Assembly (NCBI RefSeq): GCF_002812705.1 | Contig: NZ_CP025030.1 | Span: 310,001-374,000, forward strand | Source: Achromobacter spanius | Lineage (GTDB): Bacteria; Pseudomonadota; Gammaproteobacteria; Burkholderiales; Burkholderiaceae_B | Reading direction: 5' to 3' | DNA: 64,000 nt | Shown here: piece after piece, positions 1-9,214 of the stretch | Numbering within the stretch: position 1 is the first letter of the stretch | How the letters are laid out: each line of letters begins with the position of its first letter | The notes under the pieces: generated by a model | The model's input: the letters and a program-made list of their open reading frames with translations, nothing else | What the model was told of the DNA's origin: nothing | Database searches by the model: none | Translations under genes and position numbers: made by a program

Positions 1-1973
1 GCGGCGCCGTCACGTGGAAATCCACCGTGGGCACCAACGTGGCCTCGGACGCGCTGGCCAACCTGGCATCAGGCGGCGTCACGGGCGGCGCGCTGGTCAT
101 CGTGGGCGAAGACTACGGCGAAGGCTCGTCCATCATGCAGGAGCGCTCGCATGCGTTCGCCATGAAATCGCAGATCTGGCTGCTGGACCCGCGCCCCAAC
201 CTGGAAAGCATGGTCAAGGCGGTGGAAGACGGCTTTGAATTGTCGGAAGCCAGCAAGACGCCGGTCATGCTGCAACTGCGCATTCGCGGCTGCCACGTGC
301 ATGGCCGCTTCATCGCCAAGGAAAACAAGCGGCCCACGTTCTCGCTGGCCCAGGCGCTGGAAAGCCCGGCGCGCGACACCAGCCGCATCGTGCTGCCGCC
401 CGCGTCCTTCCTGCACGAACAGGAAAAGATCAAGGACCGCTGGCCCGCCGCCATCCGCTACATCAAAGAGCACAAGCTGAACGAGCACTTTGACGGCGAT
501 CAGAACGATATCGGCCTGATCCTGCAAGGCGGCCTGTACAACGGCGTCATCCGCTCGCTGCAACTCCTGGGCCTGGCCGACAACTTCGGCAACAGCCGCA
601 TTCCGCTTTACGTCATGAACGTGACCTATCCCGTCATTGAAGACGAGGTCACCGAGTTCTGCCGTGGCAAGCGCGCCGTGCTGCTGCTGGAAGAAGGCCA
701 GCCCGATTACATCGAACAGAACCTGCATGCCGTGCTGCGCAAGGCGGGCATCGACACGCATCTGTCCGGCAAGGACGTGCTGCCGATGGCGGGCGAATAC
801 ACCACGCAGGTGATGCGTGACGGTCTGCGCGAATTCCTGAAGCGCCATCGCCCCGAATCGCTGCAGACGCATGCGGCGGTGGCGGTGGATGCACAGGCCG
901 AAGCACAAGTCGCAACCCGCCAACTGGAAATCACGGAAGTCTCGCGACCGAAGCCTGCCACTCCGGCCACCAAACCGGTCGAACAGCCCATCACCTTCCA
1001 CAAGCAGGTGCAGGGCCTGGCCTCGGTGGTGCCGCCGCGCCCCGCCGGCTTCTGTACGGGCTGTCCCGAACGCCCCATCTTTTCCGCGCTGACGCTGGCA
1101 CAGGAAAAGCTGGGCCAGCACCATATTTCGTGCGATATCGGCTGCCACCTGTTTTCCATCCTGCCGCCCTTCAACCTGGGCGCCACCACCATGGGCTACG
1201 GCTTGGGCGCGTCCAGCGCGGCGGCGTTCAACGTGCCCGCCGCCAAGCGGCCCATCTCGATCATGGGTGATGGCGGCTTCTGGCATAACGGCTTGTCGTC
1301 CGGCATTGGCAACGCGGTCTTCAACAAGTACGACGGCGTCATCGTCATCGTCGACAACTTCTACGCCTCGGCCACGGGCGGGCAGGACATTCTGTCGTCG
1401 CGCGCCGACAACCCCGACCGGTCCACCAACAATCCCATCGACCATGCCGTGCGCGGCGTGGGCGTGAAGTGGGTGCGCACGCTGGACCGCACGTATGACG
1501 TCGCCAAGGTGCGCGCCACGATCGAAGAAGCGCTGACCACCGACATCAAGGGTCCGAAGGTCATCATCGCGCAGTCTGAATGCATGTTGAACAAGCAGCG
1601 CCGCGTGAAGCCGCTGTTCAACAAGGCTGTCAAGGAAGGCCGCCGCATGGTCAAGGAACGCTTTGGCGTGGACCCCGACGTCTGCACCGGCGACCACGCC
1701 TGTATCCGGCTGTCGGGCTGCCCGTCCTTGTCGGTCAAGGACAGCGGCGACCCCTTGAAGGAAGACCCCGTGGCGCATGTGGAAAGCAGTTGCGTCGGCT
1801 GCGGCAACTGCGGCGAAGTGGCCCATGCCGCCGTGCTGTGCCCGTCTTTCTACCGCGCCGACATCGTGCACAACCCAACCGGCACCGACCGTTTCCTGGC
1901 GCGCGTGCGCGGCGCGGTCATCGGTTTCCTGCAACGCCGCCGCGCCGCGCGGCTGGCTCAATACGCCCTGTAA
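1..1973 (+). CDS. iorA: Indolepyruvate:ferredoxin oxidoreductase, alpha subunit-like (5' end outside window)
   Basis: The gene oxidatively decarboxylates aryl-2-oxoacids to acyl-CoA with ferredoxin as acceptor, going by its family. The reading frame is open to the left edge (first full codon at base 3), so the N-terminus is missing. The visible part starts in the pyruvate:ferredoxin oxidoreductase N-terminal domain. A thiamine diphosphate domain follows, with CTGCPERP, a GDGGFWHNG motif near base 1266 and a downstream VDNFYASATGGQ segment. It ends in a cysteine-rich iron-sulfur domain (CTGDHACIRLSGC, CVGCGNC and a last LCPSF). Many proteobacteria fuse alpha and beta in one chain; here they are separate genes 13 bases apart. 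It heads an operon with a Rieske dioxygenase and an isatin-hydrolase-like enzyme, so isatinate or another arylglyoxylate is a plausible substrate (inference). Confidence 0.85.
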   Translation, partial: GAVTWKSTVGTNVASDALANLASGGVTGGALVIVGEDYGEGSSIMQERSHAFAMKSQIWLLDPRPNLESMVKAVEDGFELSEASKTPVMLQLRIRGCHVHGRFIAKENKRPTFSLAQALESPARDTSRIVLPPASFLHEQEKIKDRWPAAIRYIKEHKLNEHFDGDQNDIGLILQGGLYNGVIRSLQLLGLADNFGNSRIPLYVMNVTYPVIEDEVTEFCRGKRAVLLLEEGQPDYIEQNLHAVLRKAGIDTHLSGKDVLPMAGEYTTQVMRDGLREFLKRHRPESLQTHAAVAVDAQAEAQVATRQLEITEVSRPKPATPATKPVEQPITFHKQVQGLASVVPPRPAGFCTGCPERPIFSALTLAQEKLGQHHISCDIGCHLFSILPPFNLGATTMGYGLGASSAAAFNVPAAKRPISIMGDGGFWHNGLSSGIGNAVFNKYDGVIVIVDNFYASATGGQDILSSRADNPDRSTNNPIDHAVRGVGVKWVRTLDRTYDVAKVRATIEEALTTDIKGPKVIIAQSECMLNKQRRVKPLFNKAVKEGRRMVKERFGVDPDVCTGDHACIRLSGCPSLSVKDSGDPLKEDPVAHVESSCVGCGNCGEVAHAAVLCPSFYRADIVHNPTGTDRFLARVRGAVIGFLQRRRAARLAQYAL

Positions 1974-1986
1974 GGACTAGCCCTTC

Positions 1987-3531
1987 ATGAACCCGGTGGC
2001 AATGCAGCAAGGCAACCCGATCAAGATCGCCATCCTGGCCATGGGCGGCCAGGGCGGCGGCGTGCTGGCCGACTGGATCGTCGACATGGCCGAGCACGCC
2101 GGCTGGTGGGCGCAGACCACCTCGGTGCCTGGCGTGGCGCAGCGCACCGGCGCCACCATCTACTACCTGGAACTGCTGCCCGAAGCCGACGTGGCCCGCG
2201 CCGGCCGCGCACCGGCGTTGGCCTTGATGCCCACGCCCGGCGACGTGGACTTGGTGGTGGCCGCTGAACTGATGGAAGGCGGCCGCGCCATCCAGCGCGG
2301 CCTGGTCACGCCGGAACGCACCGTACTGCTGTCCTCGTCGCATCGCAGCTACGCCGTCAGCGAAAAGTCGGCGCCCGGCAACGGCATTGCCGACCCCAAC
2401 AAGGTGCTGGAGGCCGGCCGCGCCGCCGCCAAGCGCTTCCTGTGTTTCGACCTGCAGGACCTGGCCGACCGCGCCGGCAGCGTCATCAGCGCCAGCCTGT
2501 TTGGCGCGGTGGCCGGCAGCGGCGCGCTGCCCTTCACGCGCGAAGATTTCGAAGCCACCGTGCGTCGCGCCGGACTGGGCGTGGACGCCAGCCTGCGCGC
2601 CTTCGCGCTGGGTTTCGACGCGGCGCATCAGGCGCCCGCCCAACCCGCCGCCATCGACCTGACGCGCCCGGTACCCGACGTACCCGAGCGCGCCGCCAGC
2701 CCGAAGACGCAAGCCCTGCTGGACACCATCAAGCGCGACTTCCCCGCCTGTGCGCAGCCCATGCTGACGGCCGGCGTGCGCCGCCAGCTTGAATTCCAGG
2801 ACGCCGCCTACGCCGCCGACTATCTGCGCCACATGAAGGCCTTGCGCGACCTGGATGCGCAACACGGCGGCGACGCCCAGCAATGGGCGCTGACCTGTGC
2901 CGCCGCGCGCTACGTCGCCACCGCCATGGCCTATGACGACGTGATCCGCGTGGCCGATCTGAAAACACGTGGCACACGCTTTGAACGGGTGCGCAGCGAA
3001 GTGGGGGCACGGCCGGATCAACTGGTGATGACCACCGACTACATGCACCCGCGCCTGGAAGAAATCTGCGGCACCTTGCCCACGGGCCTGGGCCGCTGGC
3101 TGGAAAATTCCAAGTCCTTCGGCGGCTTTGTGGAACGCCGTCTGGGCAAGGGCCGGCTGATGCAAAGCGGCACGCTAAGCGGCTTTCTGATGCTGTATTC
3201 GCTGGCCGGCATGCGCCGCTTTCGCCGCCGCACGCTGCGCCATCAGATTGAATCCAAAGGTTTGCAGCAGTGGCTGGACCTGATCACCCGGCTGGTGCCA
3301 CGGGACTACGCGCTGGCGGTTGAAGCCGTCAACTGCCGCCGCCTGGTCAAGGGCTATAGCGATACGCACGTGCGCGGTGGCGGCAAGTATCGCCAACTGC
3401 TTGCGGCGGCCGAACAACTGGTGGGCCGGCCCGACGCCGCCGCCTCGTTGCGCGCCTTGCGCGACACCGCGCTGGCCGACGAGAAGTGCGGCCCCATGGA
3501 ACGCCAACTGGCCGAAAAGCTGGCGGCCTGA
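1987..3531 (+). CDS. iorB: Indolepyruvate:ferredoxin oxidoreductase, beta subunit with C-terminal extension
   Basis: This is the partner subunit of the preceding gene, 514 residues long. The gamma-type domain of 2-oxoacid:ferredoxin oxidoreductases is recognisable from the N-terminal ILAMGGQGGGVLADW segment (glycine run at residues 20-25) and from VPGVAQRTGATIYYLEL. The second half (from about residue 230) is a helical extension, as found at the C-terminus of fused proteobacterial indolepyruvate oxidoreductases. No FeS cysteine cluster is visible here, which fits the clusters being on the alpha subunit. Start ATG lies 13 bases after the iorA stop. Function follows family membership; the actual 2-oxoacid used is not shown by the sequence. 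Confidence 0.85.
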   Translation: MNPVAMQQGNPIKIAILAMGGQGGGVLADWIVDMAEHAGWWAQTTSVPGVAQRTGATIYYLELLPEADVARAGRAPALALMPTPGDVDLVVAAELMEGGRAIQRGLVTPERTVLLSSSHRSYAVSEKSAPGNGIADPNKVLEAGRAAAKRFLCFDLQDLADRAGSVISASLFGAVAGSGALPFTREDFEATVRRAGLGVDASLRAFALGFDAAHQAPAQPAAIDLTRPVPDVPERAASPKTQALLDTIKRDFPACAQPMLTAGVRRQLEFQDAAYAADYLRHMKALRDLDAQHGGDAQQWALTCAAARYVATAMAYDDVIRVADLKTRGTRFERVRSEVGARPDQLVMTTDYMHPRLEEICGTLPTGLGRWLENSKSFGGFVERRLGKGRLMQSGTLSGFLMLYSLAGMRRFRRRTLRHQIESKGLQQWLDLITRLVPRDYALAVEAVNCRRLVKGYSDTHVRGGGKYRQLLAAAEQLVGRPDAAASLRALRDTALADEKCGPMERQLAEKLAA

Positions 3532-3573
3532 TCCCACGACCCGAATACCGGAATACCGATAGAGACAAACGCC

Positions 3574-4551
3574 GTGCAGACACTGAAACTCATCATCCGC
3601 GAAGTCCGGCAAGAGTCGCCGCTGATCCGATCCTTCCGCCTGGCGCGCGAAGACGCCGGGCCGCTACCCGCCTTCGGCCCCGGCGCGCACCTGAAAGTAA
3701 CGGTGCCAGGCTTGCGCGAACCGCGCTGCTATTCGCTGGTGCAACTGACGCCCGACGCCGGCCAGTTCGCGCAGCCCACGGAATACCGGCTGGGTGTGCG
3801 GCTGGAGGAAACCAGCCAGGGCGGATCGCGCCACATGCACGCGCTGGCCGAAGGCGCCACGCTTAGCGTCGAAGGCCCCAAGAACGATTTCCCGCTGCAT
3901 GAATCCCCCGCAGGCGACGAGCCCGTGGTGCTGATCGCGGGCGGCATCGGCATCACGCCCGTGGCCTCCATGGCCGCCGCGCTGAAAGCCGCCGGCCGCG
4001 ACTTTCATCTGCACTACTGTGGCCGCAGCAAGGATCAACTGGCCTTCCTGCCCGAACTGGAAGCGCTGGCAGGCTGCAGCCTGACCGTGCACGCAGACGA
4101 CGACCCGTCCTGCCGCTTCGACCTGCAAGCGTTGCTGGCCGCCTCCAACCCCCGCCAGCACTTGTACGTGTGCGGCCCCAAGGGCCTGATCGACGCCGTC
4201 ATCGCCGGCGCCAAGGCGCGCCATTGGCCGGATGCCCACATCCACTTTGAACTCTTCGTCACCGCCGCCGCGCAAGCCGGCGACCAGCCCTTTGAAGTGG
4301 AACTGCGCCAGTCCGGCCGCACGCTGACCATCCCCGCCGACAAGACCATCGTCGACGTCATGGAAGAAGAAGGCTGCGACCCGATGTACGACTGCAAGCG
4401 CGGTGAATGCGGCGTCTGCCAGGCGACGGTGCTGGAAGGCGAGCCCGACCATCGCGACTACTACCTCTCGGACACCGAGAAGGCCAGCGGCAAGATCATC
4501 CAGATCTGCATCTCGCGCGCGAAATCGCAGCGCCTGGTGCTGGACCTGTAA
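3574..4551 (+). CDS. Phthalate-dioxygenase-reductase family protein (FMN/NAD/2Fe-2S)
   Basis: This is the electron-transfer reductase for the Rieske oxygenase encoded next to it, moving electrons from NAD(P)H through flavin to a plant-type 2Fe-2S centre. The flavin-binding RCYSL motif is at residues 51-55 and the nucleotide-binding GGIGITP at 123-129. A C-terminal ferredoxin domain has cysteines 274, 279, 282 and 312 in the CKRGECGVC pattern. The 325-residue length and domain order (reductase first, ferredoxin last) are those of the VanB/phthalate dioxygenase reductase class. The start is a GTG; no better-placed ATG exists. It is 42 bases after iorB and 30 bases before the oxygenase alpha gene. 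A third role, supplying ferredoxin-type electrons to or from the iorAB enzyme, cannot be excluded. Confidence 0.9.
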   Translation: MQTLKLIIREVRQESPLIRSFRLAREDAGPLPAFGPGAHLKVTVPGLREPRCYSLVQLTPDAGQFAQPTEYRLGVRLEETSQGGSRHMHALAEGATLSVEGPKNDFPLHESPAGDEPVVLIAGGIGITPVASMAAALKAAGRDFHLHYCGRSKDQLAFLPELEALAGCSLTVHADDDPSCRFDLQALLAASNPRQHLYVCGPKGLIDAVIAGAKARHWPDAHIHFELFVTAAAQAGDQPFEVELRQSGRTLTIPADKTIVDVMEEEGCDPMYDCKRGECGVCQATVLEGEPDHRDYYLSDTEKASGKIIQICISRAKSQRLVLDL

Positions 4552-4581
4552 GGCCGCCGGCCCGACGACAAGGAAGCGACC

Positions 4582-5901
4582 ATGGCCAAATACCGCGACA
4601 ACCCCGACGCCATTCGCGCCCTGCTGCGCGACACGGAAGTGCACAAGGACCTGTTCATCGACCAGGAACTGTTCGAGCTGGAAATGGAGCGCCTGTACGC
4701 CAACACCTGGGTCTACGTCGGCCACGACAGCCAGGTGCCGAACAACGGCGACTACATCACCACCACCGTCGGCAACCAGCCCGTGGTGATGGTGCGCCAC
4801 AGCGACAAGAGCGTGCGCGTGCTGCACAACCGCTGCCCCCACAAGGGCACGATGGTGGCGGGCGATGCCTGCGGCAACACCGGCAAGTTCTTCCGCTGCC
4901 CCTATCACGCGTGGACATTCAAGACCGACGGCAGCCTGCTGTCGATACCGTTGAAAAAGGGCTACGAGAACACCGGCCTGGAAAACTGCGAAGCCAGCCA
5001 GGGCATGGCGGCCGTCAAGGATGTGAAGAACCATCGCGGCTTCGTGTTCTGCCGACTGAACCCGGAAGGCCAGTCGTTCGAGGACTTCTTTGGCGAATCG
5101 CTGTCCACGCTGGACAACATGGTGGACCGCTCGCCCGAAGGCCGGCTGGAAGTGGCCGGCGGCGTGCTGCGCTACATGCACCGCTGCAACTGGAAGATGC
5201 TGGTCGACAACCAGACCGACACCTGCCACCCGATGGTGGCGCATGAATCGTCGGCGGGCACGGCGGTGAAGGTGTGGGAACAGGCGCCCGAAGGCACGCC
5301 CAAGCCCATGGCGGTGGAACTGTTCGCGCCGTTTATCTCGCCCTATGAATTCTTCGAGAATATGGGCATCCGCGTGTGGGAAAACGGCCACGGCCATACC
5401 GGCGTGTCGGACTCCATCCATGCCTCGTATTCCGGCGTGCCGGGCTATTGGGATTCGATGGTTGCCGCCTACGGCGAAGAACGCGCCAAGCAGATCCTGG
5501 GCGACGTGCGTCACAACACCGTGTACTTCCCCAACATCATGGTGAAAGGTCCGATCCAGACGCTGCGCATCTTCAAGCCCATCGCCGCCGACCGCACGCT
5601 GGTCGAGTCCTGGACGTTCCGCCTGGTCGGCGCGCCCGACCTGCTGCTGGAACGCACGCTGATGTACAACCGGCTGATCAACGCGCCCACGTCCGTCGTC
5701 GGCCATGACGACCTGGAAATGTATGAACGCGCCCAAGACGGCCTGAATTCCCGCGCGCGCGACTGGGTCAATGTGGGCCGGCTGTATACGCCCGACGAAG
5801 CCGGCCAGAAAAACGTCACCACCAACGGCACCAACGAATGGCAGATGCGCAACCAATACCGCGCATGGGGCCGCTACATGACCGGATCGGAGTCGGTATG
5901 A
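4582..5901 (+). CDS. Rieske aromatic-ring dioxygenase, alpha (large) subunit
   Basis: Catalytic subunit of a non-heme iron ring-hydroxylating dioxygenase, 439 residues. The Rieske cluster ligands are C85, H87, C106 and H109 (CPH and CPYH). The mononuclear iron site is D-x6-H-x4-H, with D209, H216 and H221, and D213 is the usual bridging aspartate. The start has a good ribosome site (AAGGAAG about 8 bases upstream). The stop overlaps the beta-subunit start as ATGA. Neighbours are its own reductase upstream and beta subunit downstream. In composition the set resembles the IadC/D/E-type dioxygenases of auxin-degrading Variovorax, which make dioxindole-3-acetate from indole-3-acetate. That substrate assignment is an inference from the surrounding genes, not from active-site residues. 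Confidence 0.9.
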   Translation: MAKYRDNPDAIRALLRDTEVHKDLFIDQELFELEMERLYANTWVYVGHDSQVPNNGDYITTTVGNQPVVMVRHSDKSVRVLHNRCPHKGTMVAGDACGNTGKFFRCPYHAWTFKTDGSLLSIPLKKGYENTGLENCEASQGMAAVKDVKNHRGFVFCRLNPEGQSFEDFFGESLSTLDNMVDRSPEGRLEVAGGVLRYMHRCNWKMLVDNQTDTCHPMVAHESSAGTAVKVWEQAPEGTPKPMAVELFAPFISPYEFFENMGIRVWENGHGHTGVSDSIHASYSGVPGYWDSMVAAYGEERAKQILGDVRHNTVYFPNIMVKGPIQTLRIFKPIAADRTLVESWTFRLVGAPDLLLERTLMYNRLINAPTSVVGHDDLEMYERAQDGLNSRARDWVNVGRLYTPDEAGQKNVTTNGTNEWQMRNQYRAWGRYMTGSESV

Positions 5902-6389
5902 GCGCAAGCGACCGCGAGTTGATCGATTTTGTCTACGCCGAAGCGCGCCTCCTGGACGAGCTGCGCTTTGAAGACTGGCTGAACCTGTACACCGAAGACG
6001 GCTACTACTGGATGCCGCTGGCGCATGGCCAGACAGACCCGAAGCTGCACGCTTCCCTGATGTACGAAGACAAGCTGCTGCTGCGCGTGCGCGTGGAACG
6101 CCTTGCCGGCCAGCGCACGTTTTCGCAGCAGCCCAAAAGCCGCTGCCATCACCTGCTGCAAGCGCCCACCGTCGAACACGGCCACCCCGATTCCTCGCCG
6201 GATGAAGGCCGCCATGTGGTGCGCACCGCCTTTCACTATGTTGAAACCCGGCAGGACACGCAGACGCTCTTCGCCGGCTGGGCCACGCACCACCTGGTGG
6301 AACAGGACGGCGCGCTGCGCATCCGCTTGAAGCGCGTTGACCTCGTCAACTGCGATGCCGCCTTTGGCAACATTCAATTGTTCATGTAG
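5898..6389 (+). CDS. Rieske aromatic-ring dioxygenase, beta (small) subunit
   Basis: Structural small subunit of the hydroxylating dioxygenase, with a cystatin/NTF2-like fold, 163 residues. The segment FVYAEARLLDELRFEDWLNLYTEDGYYW is characteristic of the family, as is the later YEDKLLLRVRVERL. The start at the ATGA overlap with the alpha gene (ATG 5898) is preferred to an upstream ATG at 5838, which would overlap the alpha gene by 64 bases. It pairs with the alpha subunit encoded just before it. Confidence 0.88.
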   Translation: MSASDRELIDFVYAEARLLDELRFEDWLNLYTEDGYYWMPLAHGQTDPKLHASLMYEDKLLLRVRVERLAGQRTFSQQPKSRCHHLLQAPTVEHGHPDSSPDEGRHVVRTAFHYVETRQDTQTLFAGWATHHLVEQDGALRIRLKRVDLVNCDAAFGNIQLFM

Positions 6390-6398
6390 GAGCGGCTT

Positions 6399-8048
6399 GT
6401 GAGCACCACCGTCCATCAGGCTTTCAGCGACACCGCCGCCCGTTACGGCGCACAACCCTTCTTGTGCATCCTGCCGGAAACGGCCAATGTCTACGGCATA
6501 GCCGCCGGCGAACTCTCGTATGGCCGCGCGGCCGACGCCATTGAAACGCTGCGCGCCGCCTATGCGGCGGCGGGCTACGGCCACGGCCATCGCGTGGGGC
6601 TGCTGCTGGAGAACCGTCCCGCCTTCTTCCTGCACTGGTTCGCGTTGAATGCGCTGGGCGTGTCGGTCGTACCGATCAACCCGGACCTGCGCGCGGCCGA
6701 ACTGGAATACCTGACGGGCCACTCCGAGATCGCCCTGGCCATTGCGCTGCCCGAGCGCCACGCCGACCTGCGGGCCGCCGCCGAACGCGCCGGCCGCCCC
6801 TTGCGTGTGATGGGCCCGGACGACGCGCCCCCGCCAGCGCCCTTCGCCGCGCCGCTGGCCGACACCGCGCCCACCGAACTGAGCGAATGCGCGTTGCTGT
6901 ACACGTCCGGCACCACGGGCCGCCCCAAGGGCTGCATCCTGCCCAACCGCTATTTCCTGCACGCGGGCGGCTGGTATGCGCGCATCGGCGGGCTGGCCGC
7001 GCTGCGCCCCGGCCAGGAACGCATGCTGACCCCGCTGCCGCTGGTGCACATGAACGCCATGGCGTATTCCGCCATGGCCATGGTGCTGACGGGCGGCTGC
7101 CTGATTCCGCTAGACCGCTTCCACCCCAAGACCTGGTGGGACAGCGTGCGCGACTCCGGCGCCACCGTGCTGCATTACCTGGGTGTGATGCCCGCCATCC
7201 TGATGAAGGCCGCTCCATCCGACCGCGACTTGCAGCCCGCCATCCGCTTCGGCTTTGGCGCGGGCGTGGACCGCACCCTGCACGCGCCTTTTGAAGCGCG
7301 CTTCGGCTTCCCCTTGCTGGAAGCCTGGGCCATGACCGAGACCGGCGCGGGCGCCGTCATCATCGCCAACCAGGAACCCCGCTACATCGGCACCAGCAGC
7401 TTCGGCCGCGAGGAAGACGATGTGCAGGTCCGCATCGTGACCGACGCCGGCCAGCCCGCCGCCGTGGGCGAGCCCGGCGAACTGCTGGTGCGCCACGCGG
7501 GCGACGACCCGCGCTACGGCTTCTTTGCCGGGTATCTGAAGGACGCGGCCGCCACCGACGAAGCCTGGCAGGACGGCTGGTTCCACACCGGCGACATCGT
7601 GCGCCGCGAAGCCGACGGCGCGCTGCGCTTCGTGGACCGCAAGAAGAATGTGATCCGCCGCAGCGGCGAAAACATCTCGGCCGTGGAAGTGGAAAGCGTG
7701 CTGATGCAGCATCCGCTGGTCAAGGCCGTCGCCGTGGCCGCCGTGCCCGACCCGCTGCGCGGCGACGAAGTGCTGGCCTGCGTCGTGCCCGAAACCCTGC
7801 CCGCCGATGACGCCGCCATGGCCGAGGCCGCGCGCGGCATCGTGCAGTGGTGCCTGCAACAACTGGCCTATTACAAGGCGCCCGGGTATGTGGCGTTTGT
7901 GGACAGCCTGCCGCTGACCACCACCAACAAGATCCAGCGCGGCGAAATGAAAGCGCTGGCGCCGACCTTGCCCGGCACGGCGCGCTGCATCGACACCAAC
8001 GCCATGAAAAAGCGCCAGGAGCCTGCCCGCCTGGAGTCTGCCAAATGA
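6399..8048 (+). CDS. AMP-forming acyl/aryl-CoA ligase
   Basis: Adenylate-forming CoA ligase of 549 residues, expected to activate a carboxylate as acyl-AMP and then acyl-CoA. The P-loop motif YTSGTTGRPKG is near residue 170. The ANL core continues with AWAMTETG and WFHTGDI, then the hinge VDRKKNVIRRSGENIS. A C-terminal lysine motif TTTNKIQRGEMK carries the catalytic lysine. The start is GTG, 9 bases after the dioxygenase beta gene, and the stop overlaps the next gene as ATGA. In the cluster it would charge the dioxygenase product (proposed: dioxindole-3-acetate) so the next two proteins can cleave the side chain. Substrate is inferred from context only. Confidence 0.85.
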   Translation: MSTTVHQAFSDTAARYGAQPFLCILPETANVYGIAAGELSYGRAADAIETLRAAYAAAGYGHGHRVGLLLENRPAFFLHWFALNALGVSVVPINPDLRAAELEYLTGHSEIALAIALPERHADLRAAAERAGRPLRVMGPDDAPPPAPFAAPLADTAPTELSECALLYTSGTTGRPKGCILPNRYFLHAGGWYARIGGLAALRPGQERMLTPLPLVHMNAMAYSAMAMVLTGGCLIPLDRFHPKTWWDSVRDSGATVLHYLGVMPAILMKAAPSDRDLQPAIRFGFGAGVDRTLHAPFEARFGFPLLEAWAMTETGAGAVIIANQEPRYIGTSSFGREEDDVQVRIVTDAGQPAAVGEPGELLVRHAGDDPRYGFFAGYLKDAAATDEAWQDGWFHTGDIVRREADGALRFVDRKKNVIRRSGENISAVEVESVLMQHPLVKAVAVAAVPDPLRGDEVLACVVPETLPADDAAMAEAARGIVQWCLQQLAYYKAPGYVAFVDSLPLTTTNKIQRGEMKALAPTLPGTARCIDTNAMKKRQEPARLESAK

Positions 8049-9214
8049 GCCGCCTGGGATACGACGGCATCGTGGCGGCCCTGCCCGTCACCATTCCGTA
8101 CGAACGCTATTCCACTCACGCCGCGCACTGGTGGCTGGGCCGCGCGCTGGGCGCGCTGATCCGGCAATCCGGCGTGGCCAAGACCGATGTCGACGGCCTG
8201 TGCGTGTCCAGCTTCACGCTGGCGCCCGACACCGCCGTGGGTCTGGTTCAGCACCTGGGCATGAGCCCGCGCTGGCTGGATCACATCCCCATGGGCGGCG
8301 CCAGCGGCGTGGCCGCCTTGCGCCGCGCGGCCCGCGCGGTGCAGGCGGGCGACGCGAACATCGTGGCCTGCATCGCCGGCGACACCAACCACGTGGACTC
8401 GTTTCGCAACACCGTCAGCCAGTTCTCGCGCTTTGCGCAGGACGCCGTCTACCCCTATGGCGCGGGCGGCCCCAATGCCAGCTTCGCGCTGCTGACGGCG
8501 CACTACATGCGCACCACGGGCGCGACGCGCGAAGACTTCGGCAAGCTGTGCGTGGCCCAACGCGACAACGCGCTGCGCTACCCGCACGCCCTGATGAAAA
8601 AGCCGCTGACGTTGCAGCAGTACCTGGACGCGCGCGTCATCACCGACCCTATCCATCTGTTCGACTGCGTGATGCCCTGCGCGGGCGCCGACGCCTTCCT
8701 GGTGATGCGCGAAGACCAGGCCCGCGCCTTGAACCTGCCCTACGCCCGCATCCTGTCCACCATCGAACGCCACAACGCCTGGATCGAGGACCCGATCCAG
8801 ACGCGCGGCGGCTGGACGATGGACGTGGACGAGCTCTACGGCCAGGCCAATGCCGCACCCGCCGACATGGACTTCCTGCAAGCCTATGACGACTACCCCG
8901 TCATCAACCTGATGCAGATCGAAGACCTGGGCTTTTGCGAAAAAGGCGCCGCGCCGGCATTCGTCCGCGACCACACGTTCACCGTGGACGGCAGCTTTCC
9001 CTTCAACACCAACGGCGGCCAGTTGTCGGTGGGCCAGGCAGGCGCCGCCGGCGGCTACCTGGGCATGGTCGAAGCGCTGCGCCAACTGACCGGCACGGCG
9101 GGCGGCACGCAAGTTCCGGATGCCCGCATCGGCATGGTCAGCGGTTTCGGCATGATCAATTACGACCGTGGGCTATGCACCGCCGCGGCCATCCTGGCAA
9201 GGAGCGACGCATGA
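8045..9214 (+). CDS. Thiolase-fold protein lacking the nucleophilic cysteine (Ltp2/aldolase-like)
   Basis: A lipid-transfer-protein/thiolase-superfamily protein of 389 residues, start at the ATGA overlap with the ligase gene. The fold is seen from AALRRAARAVQAGDANIVACIAGD-type sequence and the C-terminal NGGQLSVGQAGAAGGYLGMVEALRQL block (from residue 323). Where thiolases carry the nucleophilic cysteine there is MGGASG (residues 83-88), and the usual GHP histidine is GQA (330-332). Both catalytic residues of a Claisen thiolase are therefore missing. Family knowledge: steroid-degrading Ltp2, paired with a DUF35 domain, is a thiolase-fold retro-aldolase. The next gene here is a DUF35 protein, so a retro-aldol cleavage of a tertiary beta-hydroxyacyl-CoA is the best guess. 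A plain acetyl-CoA acetyltransferase annotation would probably be wrong. Confidence 0.75.
   Translation: MSRLGYDGIVAALPVTIPYERYSTHAAHWWLGRALGALIRQSGVAKTDVDGLCVSSFTLAPDTAVGLVQHLGMSPRWLDHIPMGGASGVAALRRAARAVQAGDANIVACIAGDTNHVDSFRNTVSQFSRFAQDAVYPYGAGGPNASFALLTAHYMRTTGATREDFGKLCVAQRDNALRYPHALMKKPLTLQQYLDARVITDPIHLFDCVMPCAGADAFLVMREDQARALNLPYARILSTIERHNAWIEDPIQTRGGWTMDVDELYGQANAAPADMDFLQAYDDYPVINLMQIEDLGFCEKGAAPAFVRDHTFTVDGSFPFNTNGGQLSVGQAGAAGGYLGMVEALRQLTGTAGGTQVPDARIGMVSGFGMINYDRGLCTAAAILARSDA

Noticed and set aside
3664..5907. 747-residue antisense frame over the reductase and dioxygenase genes
   Set aside because: Crosses two well-supported genes and has only shadow composition.
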